A DNA stretch of 64,000 nt from Euclidia mi (taxonomy: Eukaryota; Arthropoda; Insecta; Lepidoptera; Erebidae): contig OX123190.2 of the NCBI GenBank assembly GCA_944739405.2, positions 64,623,805 through 64,687,804 of the forward strand, given 5' to 3'. Position 1 is the first letter of the stretch, and every line of letters starts with the position of its first letter. This document shows, in pieces, positions 9,671-20,296 of this stretch. A program made the position numbers and the translations under genes. The notes below the pieces were generated by a model that saw only the letters and a list, made by a program, of their open reading frames with translations, was not told the DNA's origin and ran no database searches.

Positions 9671-12095
9671 ATGTAGTATTAAGTATATATAGGTACCTTA
9701 TATTATGTTACTGTAAGAGAGGCTCATTGATCTCACAGTTAAACTGCGTAAGCAGTTTTGTGGGACAATGTATTTAGATTATAAGAATTCTTTAAGTGAA
9801 TTATATGATTCATTCATTAAACTTTGATGAATAGTTGTTATGTCAATGTCAAGTACCAAGTATTGTTAGCTGATGAAGGAAAATGTCGTGATTAATCATA
9901 TACGTCGCACGGGAGTTCTCCATAATGTGCCTGAAAGATATGATGTGAAGTCTGCCAACCCCCATAATGGCCATCGTGGTGGACTATGGCCTTGACCCTT
10001 CTCATAGTAAGAGGAGGCCTGTGTCCAGCTGTAGGTCAGTTAACATGCGGGGCAAATGATGATGATCCATGCATATTTGGCCAGCGTCCGTATCAAGCAA
10101 TTTCCCAACGAACATTTGCCACGATAAAGATATTGACGTGCAGTTTTATATACTCATTTTATGAGCAGTACCCGTTGACTACAGCAGGTATAAGCACAAC
10201 ATTTGAAGAGCCATTGCAATACCAAGAACATAACTGAAATTTGTTAATAATATATTCTACCACAATAATATTCTACTACATTCACACAACACTATCTAGT
10301 CCCAAACAAAGCAGAGCTTGTATAAAATTAATAAGAATAAAGTGTAGCTTTGAGCGGGAATCGAACCCGCGACCTTTTGGCGTGGCAGTCGCTTACACTC
10401 CCGCTGCGCCAGCCGGTCGTCAATAGAAGATTGCCAAGCTTAATTAGGTATACTAAATCTCAACAAGTACCTTTTATGGATCAAATAACTTGAGCTCAAA
10501 TTGTTATTGCCTATAATAATATGAGTATGTGGTTGGATAATAATTTAAACGGCAAAAGTTAATTTAAACTTCTGACTCGCACACACAGTCCAATTTTCTT
10601 GACTTATTCATACGAATTCAAACTTTGGCTGTGTTTAAACCTACGGTATCGAGCAAAGATTTAAACAAGATTTAAACTACGAGTATAGTTTGACAAAAAA
10701 CTCAAGCAAGAAAAAGTCCAAATTTGAACCACACATGCTAACTAACAACAATAGGATTCAGTCCTGTGTCGCGGAGACTTTCAAGCAACGGCCACACAGA
10801 AGAAGGCCCCCAGACATCCATGTCTGGGAGCCCTCTTTTGTGTGGCCGTGCTCCAGCTTTAATTTGGAGATCACACAGATTGAGTGTAGAAACCGTAAAT
10901 ACACCAGCCTTATATGGAGACGGGTTTTTATTTTTTTATTAAGTAGATCTCGAACAATATATTATTGATGCAACTCTCATTCAACCACAATACAATTAAT
11001 TTGTTTTTACTTTGAATGAAGAGTTAATCATTGCCATGTTGATAAAACTGTAGCTTAAACTGAACTAAGGTGTGAAATCTACTTACAGTTTTATAGAAAT
11101 TCAGCCAACAATTTGGCTAATAGAATTCCACCTATATCCCGAGTATGTTGAGCTGATATCATATAGTGGATGGCCACGGCGCGGCACGTAGCGATGGGGT
11201 AATGATAAGTAATGAATCGAACATGACGATGCTCTAATAGCAAAATGGAAAGCAATCTCTGTGGGAAAGCGAAGTTCTATAACTCTTGTAATACGTGGAT
11301 ATGATTCAGTGCTCACTTTGTAGAACACGGGTTATGAATAGATGAATTAGTGATATGGACTTCGTAAGAGCGTACTAAATACGAGTTTTACAGAATAGAG
11401 TCGAAAATAATCGTTATGATACTATTATGTTACATGATTTGCGATAATAGGACATTGAGTATTAGGATATCTTGATGTCAATACTCTTCTATTCTCGAAA
11501 TGTTAGTAGTAATAGTTGGAGGTTGCGGAGGTCAGACAGGCAGTCGCCCTGTGGAAACCTTATTTTCAGTCTGATCCAAATAGACTTGTAAGTGAACCCC
11601 GGGTTGCCCCTTCATGTTACGGATAAAAACGAAGAACGAAGAATTATGGCATAAACGGTTGCACTACAGTGCCGCAAAGTAATTATATAATTAAAGCGGC
11701 GACCAGGCGGCAGTCGCACTGTGGGAAATCTAATATTAAGTTTATCCGGTTAGGCTTAAAAGCGGTCTCTAGATCTGGAATACTAATGGGGTGACGATTG
11801 GATCTAGCGCTAGCATGGGTTTTAGTTTTATCCAATTTATATTATACCAGAAGACCGATAAGTGACTTTTCTCAAACCCATGAAAATCACGAGAAATCTC
11901 TGAAGAATTTCGTATATACAGGTTATGGTTTCTACATAAGATTACAGATAGTTCAACTCAGTTGTGCGCGCGGCCCTATGTGTGCGTGGGCTTGTAAATA
12001 TACAACTTTCATTCGTGTGGCAGTGACGCGGCAGTCGTCGTCCGAGCAAGACTTGTTCTTATCGCTTTTTCTTACGGGTATAGTCGTTTACGAAA

Positions 12096-12902
12096 ATGTC
12101 TAGCTCTTCACGGAGAAAATGTTTAAGGAGCCAGGTAAATATTTTTTAAATTTAGATGTAATTAATATTTACTATGATTATATATACGAAAAAAATTATC
12201 CTTGTTGACGTTTACGTATTATTAATTTAGACTCGAGATACCATTGCTAAGGTATACGAATTTCTGAAAATAGATGCGAGAGATATATTGGAACTAGTAA
12301 GTGATCCAGTTTGCAGTGCAAGTCCTATTTTAATATCGAAATTAAGTGAACATTTAAATAGCGTGCGGAAAAGAACAGCAATGGCAGTGGGGGTATCACA
12401 GAGAACAATTACTACTATATTGGCTGAAGGTAAAGAATTTAACTCAAATTTAAATCTCCGCATAAAGACCGTAAAAAACGTTTAAAGAAGATAGAATTAG
12501 ACAACTTTAACGTTGATGTTATACGTTCCACTATTTAAATTTACCATTTAGAACATCGCGAGTTACCTACCTTGCTAAAGTTGAAAAGAATATTTCAAGA
12601 TAAACTTAACTATGATGGAAGTTTTCGACTCTGCGTACAGCTTTGTTAAAGTTGGGATACAAATGGCGAAAAACTGTGGATAACAGACGTGTTATTATAG
12701 AACGGCATGATATCCAAAAACTACGATTTTCCTACCTAAAAAATTTACTCAGATACCGTCTAGAAAATCGGTGTATCGTAGGTATATACAGATGAGAGCT
12801 ACATTCAACCGGGAGGATGGTTACCGTTTATCTACATCTTGGAATCCTGTCATCAGCAAATGTAGACACCGACGAGGTGATATTACGCGCCAGTGTGAAG
12901 AT
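12096..12902 (+). pseudogene. Broken DDE-type transposase gene (copy 2)
   Basis: This is the duplicate of the gene at 6584-7390, with the same intron (12135-12230), stop (12483-12485) and decayed downstream segments. One substitution separates the copies in the open part: 6735 A to 12247 C, which changes Asp to Ala a few residues into exon 2. All inactivating lesions I can see are shared, so the gene was already dead before duplication. Confidence 0.65.
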
Positions 12903-13250
12903 ACTATTAGTGTTGTGTGTCGAAGTACTGACAGTTTCGAACTTATAAATGTTAATAATTGTGAAGACCAAGTGCGGGTAGGTTCTGAAACCCGCACTTC
13001 TCGGAGGCAGCGCCGACGGACATCAGTCATCCCGTGTCCACGGCTGGTGTAACCCATGCCGAAACTTCGGGGCAATTAGAATGGTATTTCATCTTTCTTT
13101 TCGTTTAGTTAACACGATTCAGACCCGTTACATAATCATTAGTATGTGTACAAATCGTGGTAGTTTAAAAGTAGTTACATAGATAGATGACCGAGTCTTA
13201 AACCCAATATGATATAAAACAAAACTAAGCTGAAACTGAGACGTACTTAC

Positions 13251-13360
13251 CACATGATGGGCACCTCATCCTGTTCGATGCTCGGTCCCAACAAGACCTG
13301 CAGAGGAGGTCCGACCGCGTGCACCCATAAGTCAAGCATTATTTGCTGCATATTTTCTAC
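13251..13360 (-). CDS. Probable host-gene exon, 110 bp (copy 2)
   Basis: It is identical in sequence, acceptor and donor to 7739-7848, being part of the tandem duplication. Because 110 is not a multiple of three, splicing both copies into one mRNA would shift the frame. At most one copy can serve a normal transcript. On the minus strand this copy is the one nearer to the upstream exon at 36898-37046. Confidence 0.45.
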
Positions 13361-13833
13361 CTGCATAAAATACATAATACTGTATTAATTTACAAAAATA
13401 AACTTATTTATGTATATTAATCCATTATCTAGTACCTATAGTACAAGCTCTGTTTAGTTTGGGACTAGATGATGTTACGTGATGTGTAAGTATATGATAG
13501 ATTATTATATTATTAAAATAGCTTCTAAACAATTTGTAGAATTTACGTATGCCGCTTTTAAGGCAAAGCCATTTGATATAAAATTAACTGTGTAAGAAAC
13601 AAGCGAAGCCATTAGAAATAATGTAATGACATCTACTTAGATGGGTGACTGTCTGCTGACATTTACATCGGAGCGCTATCGTGTTTTGCAGAGCACGAAA
13701 AGCCAAGTCCCAAAAACAAGAATCCTTATGCCAATGCCATGTGATAGTGTAGAACAATAATATTAAGTCACGTGCCATAACATTTTATTAAGTCAAGTCA
13801 GTTGTGGTTGAAATAGTAATAAACAGGTTATCA

Positions 13834-15182
13834 CAGCGCACATGACGCGGACGACCTGTGTACGCTGCGCGCCGGCACCGAGCTCGCTGACACCTGTCGA
13901 GTCGTACACCATGACGTAAGCTCAGTGGTAAAGTGGTCTCACGACAACAGTATCGTTCTTAATGATGATAAAACTAAGCTGTTGATGATACATTCCCCAT
14001 ATATACATCAGACTAAAACATGCCCTCCCATTATTACCCATAGCTATGAGTGTATGCATAAAAGCAATTCAAACTGTAAATGGAAACCAATAGAACAAGT
14101 AGAAAGTGTCACATATCTTGGAATGAAAGTAGATGAAAGTTTTTCATGGTCTTCACATATTGATTACATCTGTAGTACGCTAAGACTATTGCTATGTGAA
14201 TTCTATCACTTAAGTTTTAAAGTTCCATCCAGCACCTTAAAATGTTTATATATGTCCCTAGTTGACTCAATACTGAGTTATTCTCTTGATTGTTAGGGTG
14301 CTTGTACACGATGCATGTAGCTGGAGCAAGTAAAGGTGCGGTCTACATGCGTGAGTAATATGCGCAAACTACTTGTTCAAGTTACTCGCTTGTACTTGTA
14401 CGTGATGCAAATAACTGGAGCAAGTAAAGACACGGGCTACTTGCGCAAGCTGTGTGTACAAGTTATTTGTGCGTAATCAAGAGTACATGTGCATGCTATT
14501 CGCGCGATAGCTTTATAACTTAAATCGCGTCAAAATATTTCGACGAAAGAAAATTTTTTTAAAAATCATATGTTAAAAATGAAATTTTAACAAGTAACAT
14601 GCGCGAGTGACCCGCTCGCGCCACAGAGCACGCGAATTACTTGCGCGGGTGGCTCGCTTTGGTACATGTTCGAGTCGCTGGACCCGCACAATTTTTTAAA
14701 CGATATGTTTACGGTGCATATAACCCGCGCAAGTGCCTCAACATGCTCTAGCTACATGCACCGTGTACAAGCACCCTTATGGTTTGACTTTTAAAAGTAA
14801 TATACAGAAGATAGAAGCAATTCAAATTAGATATTTAAAATTACTAGTAAACAGAAAAACTAAAAGCAGTTGTAAAGGAGACTATACTAGGTTATTCAAA
14901 ATATGTAAAATTCTACCAGTTAGCCTTAAACATAAATACCTATTATTAGTCAATAACCATGGCAGTCGGGATAGTGACTCATTGGTATCTAACAGGTATA
15001 CTACCAGGTTGATGACAGCAGGTAAATATGATGTACCCAGAGTTTGGAATTACTATGGCGACAGAACCTTAAGAAAACGCGTTCTCTATCTATTAAATAC
15101 TTTGCTTGTTGACATCAGACAGGAAAATAGTAAGTCGATTTTTGCATGTAAGCTTAAAAGATATTTACTAGAAACTTTGTAA
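13834..15182 (+). pseudogene. LINE reverse-transcriptase 3' fragment split by a MITE (copy 2)
   Basis: It is the duplicate of 8322-9670 at +5512, with identical open segments (13925-14295 and 14780-15182) and the same MITE in the same place. The MITE therefore jumped into the LINE before the segment was duplicated. Confidence 0.75.
14296..14776. mobile_element. PIF/Harbinger-type MITE, 481 bp (copy 2)
   Basis: This is the second copy, brought by the tandem duplication and not by an independent insertion: target site and flanks are the same. One substitution relative to copy 1 (9049 T versus 14561 A) lies in the internal T/A run. Confidence 0.85.
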
Positions 15183-15389
15183 ATGTAGTATTAAGTATAT
15201 ATAGGTACCTTATATTATGTTACTGTAAGAGAGGCTCATTGATCTCACAGTTAAACTGCGTAAGCAGTTTTGTGGGACAATGTATTTAGATTATAAGAAT
15301 TCTTTAAGTGAATTATATGATTCATTCATTAAACTTTGATGAATAGTTGTTATGTCAATCAGACAGTTGATAGACATACTAGAATATTC

Positions 15390-15535
15390 ATAAATAGACA
15401 TACACAAACACTGACCAAATCATAGCACTCATCACACGAATTTGTGCTGGATGGGCAACAAATCCAGGACCGCTGGCTTAATATTCAGGGTCAGTGGCCA
15501 TTAGACCAACCGGCCAGTAATTACTAATGTCAGTC
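15390..15535 (-). mobile_element. Degenerate tRNA-derived SINE
   Basis: The strings caaatccaggaccgctggctt and gggtcagtggcc resemble the anticodon-arm to A-box region of a second lepidopteran SINE family in reverse orientation. A similar fragment occurs near 49397 (ggcttagcagtcagggccac). The B box is decayed. Confidence 0.4.
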
Positions 15536-15611
15536 AATTACAAGATACTTTTTATAAAAGCTGTCTTCCATAGGTAAATATAATTATTTATATCATTCGG
15601 ACTTTATCAAG

Positions 15612-15740
15612 TGAAATGTTATTCATTTATTTATTTTATTCTTTATGCACAAAATAGTACACAGGTGGACTTAATGCCTGGTGGTATTTTCTGCCAGTCA
15701 ACCTTTTGGTGGTGCAGAGATAGATGTGGTAGGTGCATTA
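15612..15740 (-). mobile_element. LINE 3'-UTR fragment
   Basis: Strings attctttatgcacaaaatag and gcctggtgg...ctgccagtcaacc parallel the 3' UTR of the LINE at 16504-19810 (attctttattgcacacc, ctgccaggcaacc). Only the 3' end is present, consistent with 5' truncation. Confidence 0.5.
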
Positions 15741-15789
15741 GCCATGAGGTGAAAAGAGGATATGTATTAGATACATATTAGTGCATAGG

Positions 15790-16010
15790 GTTCCCACCAA
15801 GAACTAAGGGTTCCAAGCCAACCTCACCTGCAAGTGGTGCACCTGCCGATCAACGGACGAGGCTCTGGCAAACAAAATGTCCCAATAAGCGGCAATAGGC
15901 TCGCCACCTATTACGTGGGATCAAAACACTGGCGAAAGGTGGGCGTTTAATATGCCTCTGCCTACCCCTTCCGGGAAACAGGCGTGAGTCTATGTATGTA
16001 TGTATGTATG
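15790..16010 (+). mobile_element. SINE, plus orientation, with (ATGT)n tail
   Basis: It contains gcaataggctcgccacctat, ctctgccta and aggcgtgagtctatgtatgt, the reverse complement of the family at 692-962. It ends in an ATGT microsatellite at about 15993-16014. The tRNA-like head is lost or diverged. Confidence 0.65.
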
Positions 16011-16147
16011 TACATATTAATAATTCATATAGGTTTTTATTATAAACCATAAATATACTATAAATATATATATAATTATTCATAGATATGATACACACAT
16101 AAATATAATACATAAATATATACATATATAAATACATAATTATGCTA

Positions 16148-16503
16148 CAGCTAATGAGAGTGATGAGCCGATTCCTTCAACTTAGCGAAGATAAGATTCC
16201 GTACTTTCGTTTTAAATGCATAACGGTTGGTGGCCATTCTGACTTCAGGAGGGAGCCTGTTCCATAGCAGAACAACTTGGACAACAAAAGAAGAGTTTAC
16301 AAAAACAGAAGTATGAGCGGGACAGTGAAGAAGTAGATTATGAGCGGAACGAAGGTTTCTCTCATGTGTTGAACATAAGTATTGGAAGTATGTAGTCAGA
16401 TAAGAAGGAGGAGAAGGGGAAGTAAGAATAGAGTAGAGAGTTGTGAGAGCACGCAAACTCCGGCGCTGACGAATAGGTAGCCATCTAAGATCGGAACGGA
16501 AAG
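16148..16503 (-). pseudogene. LINE reverse-transcriptase C-terminus, older copy
   Basis: The minus frame reads FRSDLRWLPIRQRRSLRALTT near 16503 and continues to a stop at 16151, with VVLLWNRLPPEVR near the end. It is homologous to the C-terminus of the RT at 16888-18816 (KWLPIRLRRN, VRLWNALPLEIRR) but clearly diverged. The younger LINE at 16504-19810 ends in its TATC-type tail exactly where this fragment begins, so the younger element apparently landed inside the older one. Confidence 0.7.
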
Positions 16504-16887
16504 TAGAGGTAGATAGATAGATAGATGTATTCTTTATTGCACACCAAAGTAAAGTACATTTTATATAGTGACTTACAGCTAAGTTTCATGTACAAACGGC
16601 GGCCTTATCGCCAGGGGCGATCTCTGCCAGGCAACCTTGGGATGGATAGGAATCATTAAAGCATTATTGTGGGCATGGTGTAGCTTTAATGTGAAATAAT
16701 TATCAATAAGATTATCCTTAATAAGATACACATATATACACTTACATTAACATAAATAAGTAAATAAATATACCTTTTACTTACATACATAAAATACATA
16801 CATAATTTATACAAATACAATTAAATATTTATCAATATACTAAATAATATAGATACAGTTTATACAAGTGATGAACTCAGACGATAA

Positions 16888-18816
16888 TTAAGTTGATATA
16901 TTTGTCAATCCATGAAATAGTGCTTTGAAAATATTTATTGTCCTTGCTCTTCGAATCTCCAGTGGTAAAGCATTCCACAGTCGCACAGCCTGAACAGTAA
17001 AAGATTTGTCGAAGTAATTTGTAGAATGATTCAGCATCTCCAGCGTTAAATCCTCAGACGACCTCAAGGACTTTACATGTGTGTCATCGAGGAACTTAAA
17101 GCGTTCTTTGAGATAAGACGGAGAATTGGAATTAAAAAGGACATTATATAACAATGTAAGAATGTGAGTATTCCTGCGAAGACGAATTGGCAGCCACTTG
17201 AGTTTGTTGCGAAAATCTGAAACGTGATCATATTTGCGCAATCCAAATATAAATCGTATGCAAAAGTTTTGGAGACGCTCAAGTTTATCTAGCTGCTCTT
17301 TAGTGGGGTCAAGATAGCTGACATCCGCGTAGTCAATTATAGGCCGAAGCAGAGCTTGAGCAAGCGCAATCTTAGTGGCAGTTGCAAGGAAGTTGCGTAG
17401 TCTACGCAACGATCCTGCTGATGCAAATAGTTTGCGACTCGTTTCTAGGATTTGAGATCTCCATGACATAGTATCATCAAAGTAAATACCTAGATTCCTT
17501 ACAGTTTTGCTGAACGGAAGATCCTTTCCGTTAAAACTAATGCGTGGCAGTTCGGACCAACAAATTTTCGAGACGAGTTTGGCGCTGCCGACAACAATCA
17601 ATTGTGTTTTGTCAGGATTTACCTTAAGTCCATATTTCGTGGTCCACTCATAGATACGCGACAGGTCCGAGCTAATGGTAGTACAGGCTTTTGCTAGCTT
17701 ATTTAACGGAGCCTGCGTGTAAATTTGCAAATCATCTGCGTAAAGGTGGTAGGATGAAAGTAATTGGTTTGAGATAGAATTAATAAATACTGCGAAGAGT
17801 AAAGGCGATAGCACGCCACCCTGTGGCACACTGGCATTTGTGTTAGACCAAGTGAAATAAGTGTCTTCGATGCGTATACGTTGCCGGCGACCAAACAGGA
17901 AACTGTGAAACCAGTCAATTGCCGTTGGAGATACGTTAAGAGAGCGTAATATGCCAAGTATAATGTGAAAATCTACGGTGTTAAACGCATTACTAAAATC
18001 AAGTAGGGTCAAAACCGTCAGATTGCCACTATCCATACCCAGCCTAATGTCATCTGTTACACGAACCAATGCAGTGACAGTACTGTGCCCGGGGCGGAAA
18101 CCAGATTGATAGGGATTTAGGAGCGCATGTTTATGTAAGAAGGAGCTAAGTTGAGAGTGAACAAGACGTTCACGAACTTTTGATAGGAAAGGTAGTATGG
18201 AAATGGGTCGATAATCGGAGAAGGAGCAGGGTTTGGACTTCTTAGGTAAAGGAATTATTATTGCATCTTTCCAACTTGATGGAAAGACACCACGGGCTAT
18301 GGAATGGTTAAGGATGTGACATAGGACTGGAAGAATTTCATCTAGGACGGGAAGGATCATTTTGCGGCTGACACAATCGTTGCCGACTGCATTGGACGTC
18401 ACTGCCAGTATGCTCTTCTTAACGTCACAAGCGGAAAATTGATTGAAGATAAAGGGAGAATAATTTGGGGTTGGCAAAGATGAAAGATATTCTACAGTGG
18501 TTCTTTTTGTAATTCCATCAAATTTGGACGAAGTAGTGAAATGAGTATTAAGAGAATCGAGGTTATTATTGTTTGGAATTGTTTGTTGCCGTGCCTTACC
18601 AACTCCCAAGGATTTAAGAAATTGCCAGACCTTTGCTGGATTACCGTCTTCAACTGATGTTTGAATATGTTGGCGTTGCGCTTTCCTACACACCTTGTTA
18701 CAGTGATTCCTGATAGCCACGTATTTTTGTTGATTGAAAGCGCTAGGTTTATGCTTCAATTTTGCTTTAGCGGCGGATTTCTTTGCCATAATGTTTTTTA
18801 TATCTGCTGTTACCAT
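16888..18816 (-). CDS. LINE reverse transcriptase, intact 642-residue frame
   Basis: It copies LINE RNA into DNA at the nicked target. RT blocks appear in order: FSDYRPISILPFLSK (about residue 197), YQSGFRPGHSTVTALV, LLDFSNAFNTVDF, SVPQGGVLSPLLFAVFINSI, the catalytic box YADD in YHLYADDLQIYT, and VNPDKTQLIVVG. A thumb and C-terminal region follow, with GLRKYDHVSDFRNKLKWLPI and LWNALPLEIR. All three catalytic aspartates of the RT fold seem present. The start shown is only the first Met after a frameshift; in an active element this frame would continue from the upstream endonuclease (18870-19803). Length and motif order fit the CR1/Jockey group. Upstream neighbours 20130-20296 and 16148-16503 are relatives. 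Confidence 0.9.
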   Translation of the reverse strand: MVTADIKNIMAKKSAAKAKLKHKPSAFNQQKYVAIRNHCNKVCRKAQRQHIQTSVEDGNPAKVWQFLKSLGVGKARQQTIPNNNNLDSLNTHFTTSSKFDGITKRTTVEYLSSLPTPNYSPFIFNQFSACDVKKSILAVTSNAVGNDCVSRKMILPVLDEILPVLCHILNHSIARGVFPSSWKDAIIIPLPKKSKPCSFSDYRPISILPFLSKVRERLVHSQLSSFLHKHALLNPYQSGFRPGHSTVTALVRVTDDIRLGMDSGNLTVLTLLDFSNAFNTVDFHIILGILRSLNVSPTAIDWFHSFLFGRRQRIRIEDTYFTWSNTNASVPQGGVLSPLLFAVFINSISNQLLSSYHLYADDLQIYTQAPLNKLAKACTTISSDLSRIYEWTTKYGLKVNPDKTQLIVVGSAKLVSKICWSELPRISFNGKDLPFSKTVRNLGIYFDDTMSWRSQILETSRKLFASAGSLRRLRNFLATATKIALAQALLRPIIDYADVSYLDPTKEQLDKLERLQNFCIRFIFGLRKYDHVSDFRNKLKWLPIRLRRNTHILTLLYNVLFNSNSPSYLKERFKFLDDTHVKSLRSSEDLTLEMLNHSTNYFDKSFTVQAVRLWNALPLEIRRARTINIFKALFHGLTNIST

Positions 18817-18869
18817 GGTGCTGGTAAGTGTTTTATTTTAACGGCGCGAATAGGCGCGTGCACGTCATA

Positions 18870-19803
18870 TTAATTAATCAGATTTGATACTAGTATCTGA
18901 ACTTTGGATTCAATACACTCTGAAGTATATAAAGACTCCCAGTCTATATTGACAGCATCCTCACGATGTCTGTCATGATCCATGCCACTAAATTTGCGCT
19001 GCAAGACAACCTTAGGCTTTGTTTTGGGTGGGCGTATTTTATACGAGACAAAGACTAGGTCGTGATAAGAGAACGCATCTGCCGTACATTGACCATGCTT
19101 GTAAACGAAACTAGGAGAAGACACCAAAATAAGGTCAAGAAGAGACGGAGTGCAGTTGGGAAAGTGGTGAGTTGCATTCAGTGTTAAAATTGATAAATTA
19201 CAAGACTCCGTAGCTTGTCGAAAAGACGCAGCCCTTGAATCTTGCTTGAGGAGGCAAGTGTTGAAGTCACCCATTATAATAGTGTGACTATATAAATTTG
19301 TGAGGTTTTCTAGGATCTGCTCAAATGAAGAAAAATAGTTCACACGGTTAGAAGGTGAGTAGTATACGCCTAATAGAACTTTAATATGGTGAAGTTTAAG
19401 TTCCAAAAAGAGATGCTCGCCAGCATTCGACTGTGGAGGCTGTGGAGACATAGTGACTATGTGATAGGGAATTTGTTGACGCAAGTATATGGCAACACCG
19501 CCTCCACTGCCGAAAGTGAATTTGTTGACGCAAGTATATGGCAACACCGCCTCCACTGCCGAAAGTGCGGTCATTCCTAATTAGGTTGAACCCTGGAAGA
19601 GAGTAAGATGCTGAGGGGAGACATGGTTTTAGCCATGACTCCGAAACAAGGACAGCATGTATGTTTTGACAGTCTAAGTTAGGCAGCATATCAGGAAAAT
19701 GGGCCGGAATACTTTGCGCATTTATATCCATATAAATGCGCAAAGTATAGTCCACTACAATGTAGTACAATGTTCTCCAGTCACAATTCTCAGACGTACC
19801 CAA
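18870..19803 (-). pseudogene. LINE apurinic/apyrimidinic-type endonuclease domain, broken
   Basis: The endonuclease would nick the target DNA. Two overlapping frames carry it: 19396-19803 (NAQSI, SESWLKP, NLIRNDRTFGSGGGVAIYL) and 18870-19574 (FGSGGGVAIYLRQQ, FLELKLHH, VYYSPSN, the GDFN box in IIMGDFNTCLL, LLDLILVSS, FSYHDLVF). The frames split because a 49-bp segment is tandemly duplicated at 19470-19567 and 49 is not a multiple of three. Catalytic motifs of the exonuclease/endonuclease/phosphatase fold (N, E, GDFN, S-H) are otherwise visible. The second frame ends at a TAA (18870-18872), after which coding-like sequence continues towards the RT, indicating a recent nonsense mutation plus a frameshift. 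Confidence 0.85.
19470..19567. repeat. Exact 2 x 49-bp tandem duplication inside the LINE endonuclease
   Basis: Unit aatttgttgacgcaag...cgaaagtg occupies 19470-19518 and 19519-19567 with no mismatches. It disrupts the frame of the endonuclease at the GGGVAIYL segment. Confidence 0.97.
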
Positions 19804-19810
19804 GCTCTTT

Positions 19811-20129
19811 AGTCTGGAAATAAATTAATATTCTAAAACCAGATATATCAATAATTCTCACGCAAAGCTTTGCATGTTCACCCGCCAGTTGCGCGTTAGA
19901 GTAACAAAAATAGATATTTTAAACTAACAAATATGTATACAAATGTGAAAAAAGAGAAAAGGCACTTTCACTGTGAATAAGGTACATAGAAAAATTATAT
20001 TATATATGATATAAGTGAGTGTCTCAAAAACCAAGTATTCAATAATATGTAGTGCGAAACGAAACGTTAATAATATGAGTTATGACATTAGTGACAGCAG
20101 CAACATAGATGACAGCAGTGTTTTGTTTG
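19811..20129. other. Unassigned DNA between LINE fragments
   Basis: AT-rich, with no recognisable coding or RNA gene. It may be the 5' junction of the LINE at 16504-19810 plus the C-terminal remainder of the fragment at 20130-20296. Confidence 0.35.
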
Positions 20130-20296
20130 TTAGTTGTAGTAGATACATGATCATACTTACGAAGATTGTATATGAACCGAATACAGTTATTTAGAAGTCG
20201 GTCATATTTGTTGAGATACTCTGCATTCAGGTCATAATAGCACACATCACCATAGTTGATTAATTCATATTCATATGTGTCTGGTCCAGGCCCCAC
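20130..20296 (-). pseudogene. Small LINE RT fragment
   Basis: The minus frame reads INYGDVCYYDLN, LNKYDRLLNNCIRFIYNL and RKYDHVS. This aligns with IDYADVSYLD...LERLQNFCIRFIFGLRKYDHVS of the RT at 16888-18816, so it is a short diverged fragment of a related LINE. After DHVS the similarity stops. Confidence 0.65.

Larger units (their letters stand above)
4337..9848. repeat. 5512-bp tandem duplication, copy 1
   Basis: The segment from 4337 recurs at 9849 with a constant offset of 5512 bp, head to tail. Identity starts at tcaagtaccaagtattg (4337 and 9849). It ends at gttatgtcaat (9847 and 15359). Only four substitutions were found by eye: 6735 A/C, 7964 C/T, 8158 A/G and 9049 T/A. Each unit contains a broken transposase gene, a probable host exon, a LINE fragment, a MITE, a SINE and a 62-nt hairpin. 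The near-identity means either a very recent duplication or an assembly artefact. Confidence 0.97.
9849..15360. repeat. 5512-bp tandem duplication, copy 2
   Basis: This is the second, downstream unit, joined directly to the first at tgtcaat/gtcaag around 9847-9850. Every feature of copy 1 reappears at +5512. Right of 15360 the sequence diverges (cagacagttgatag versus gtcaagtacc). Confidence 0.97.
16504..19810 (-). mobile_element. Young CR1/Jockey-group LINE, 5'-truncated
   Basis: In minus orientation it runs from an endonuclease domain near 19803 through a reverse transcriptase to a 3' UTR ending in a TATC microsatellite (16508-16527). It carries three visible lesions: a 49-bp tandem duplication (19470-19567), an in-frame stop at 18870-18872 and a one-base loss near 18815. 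The RT frame itself is intact. No first ORF is seen, so the 5' part is missing or replaced. Confidence 0.85.
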
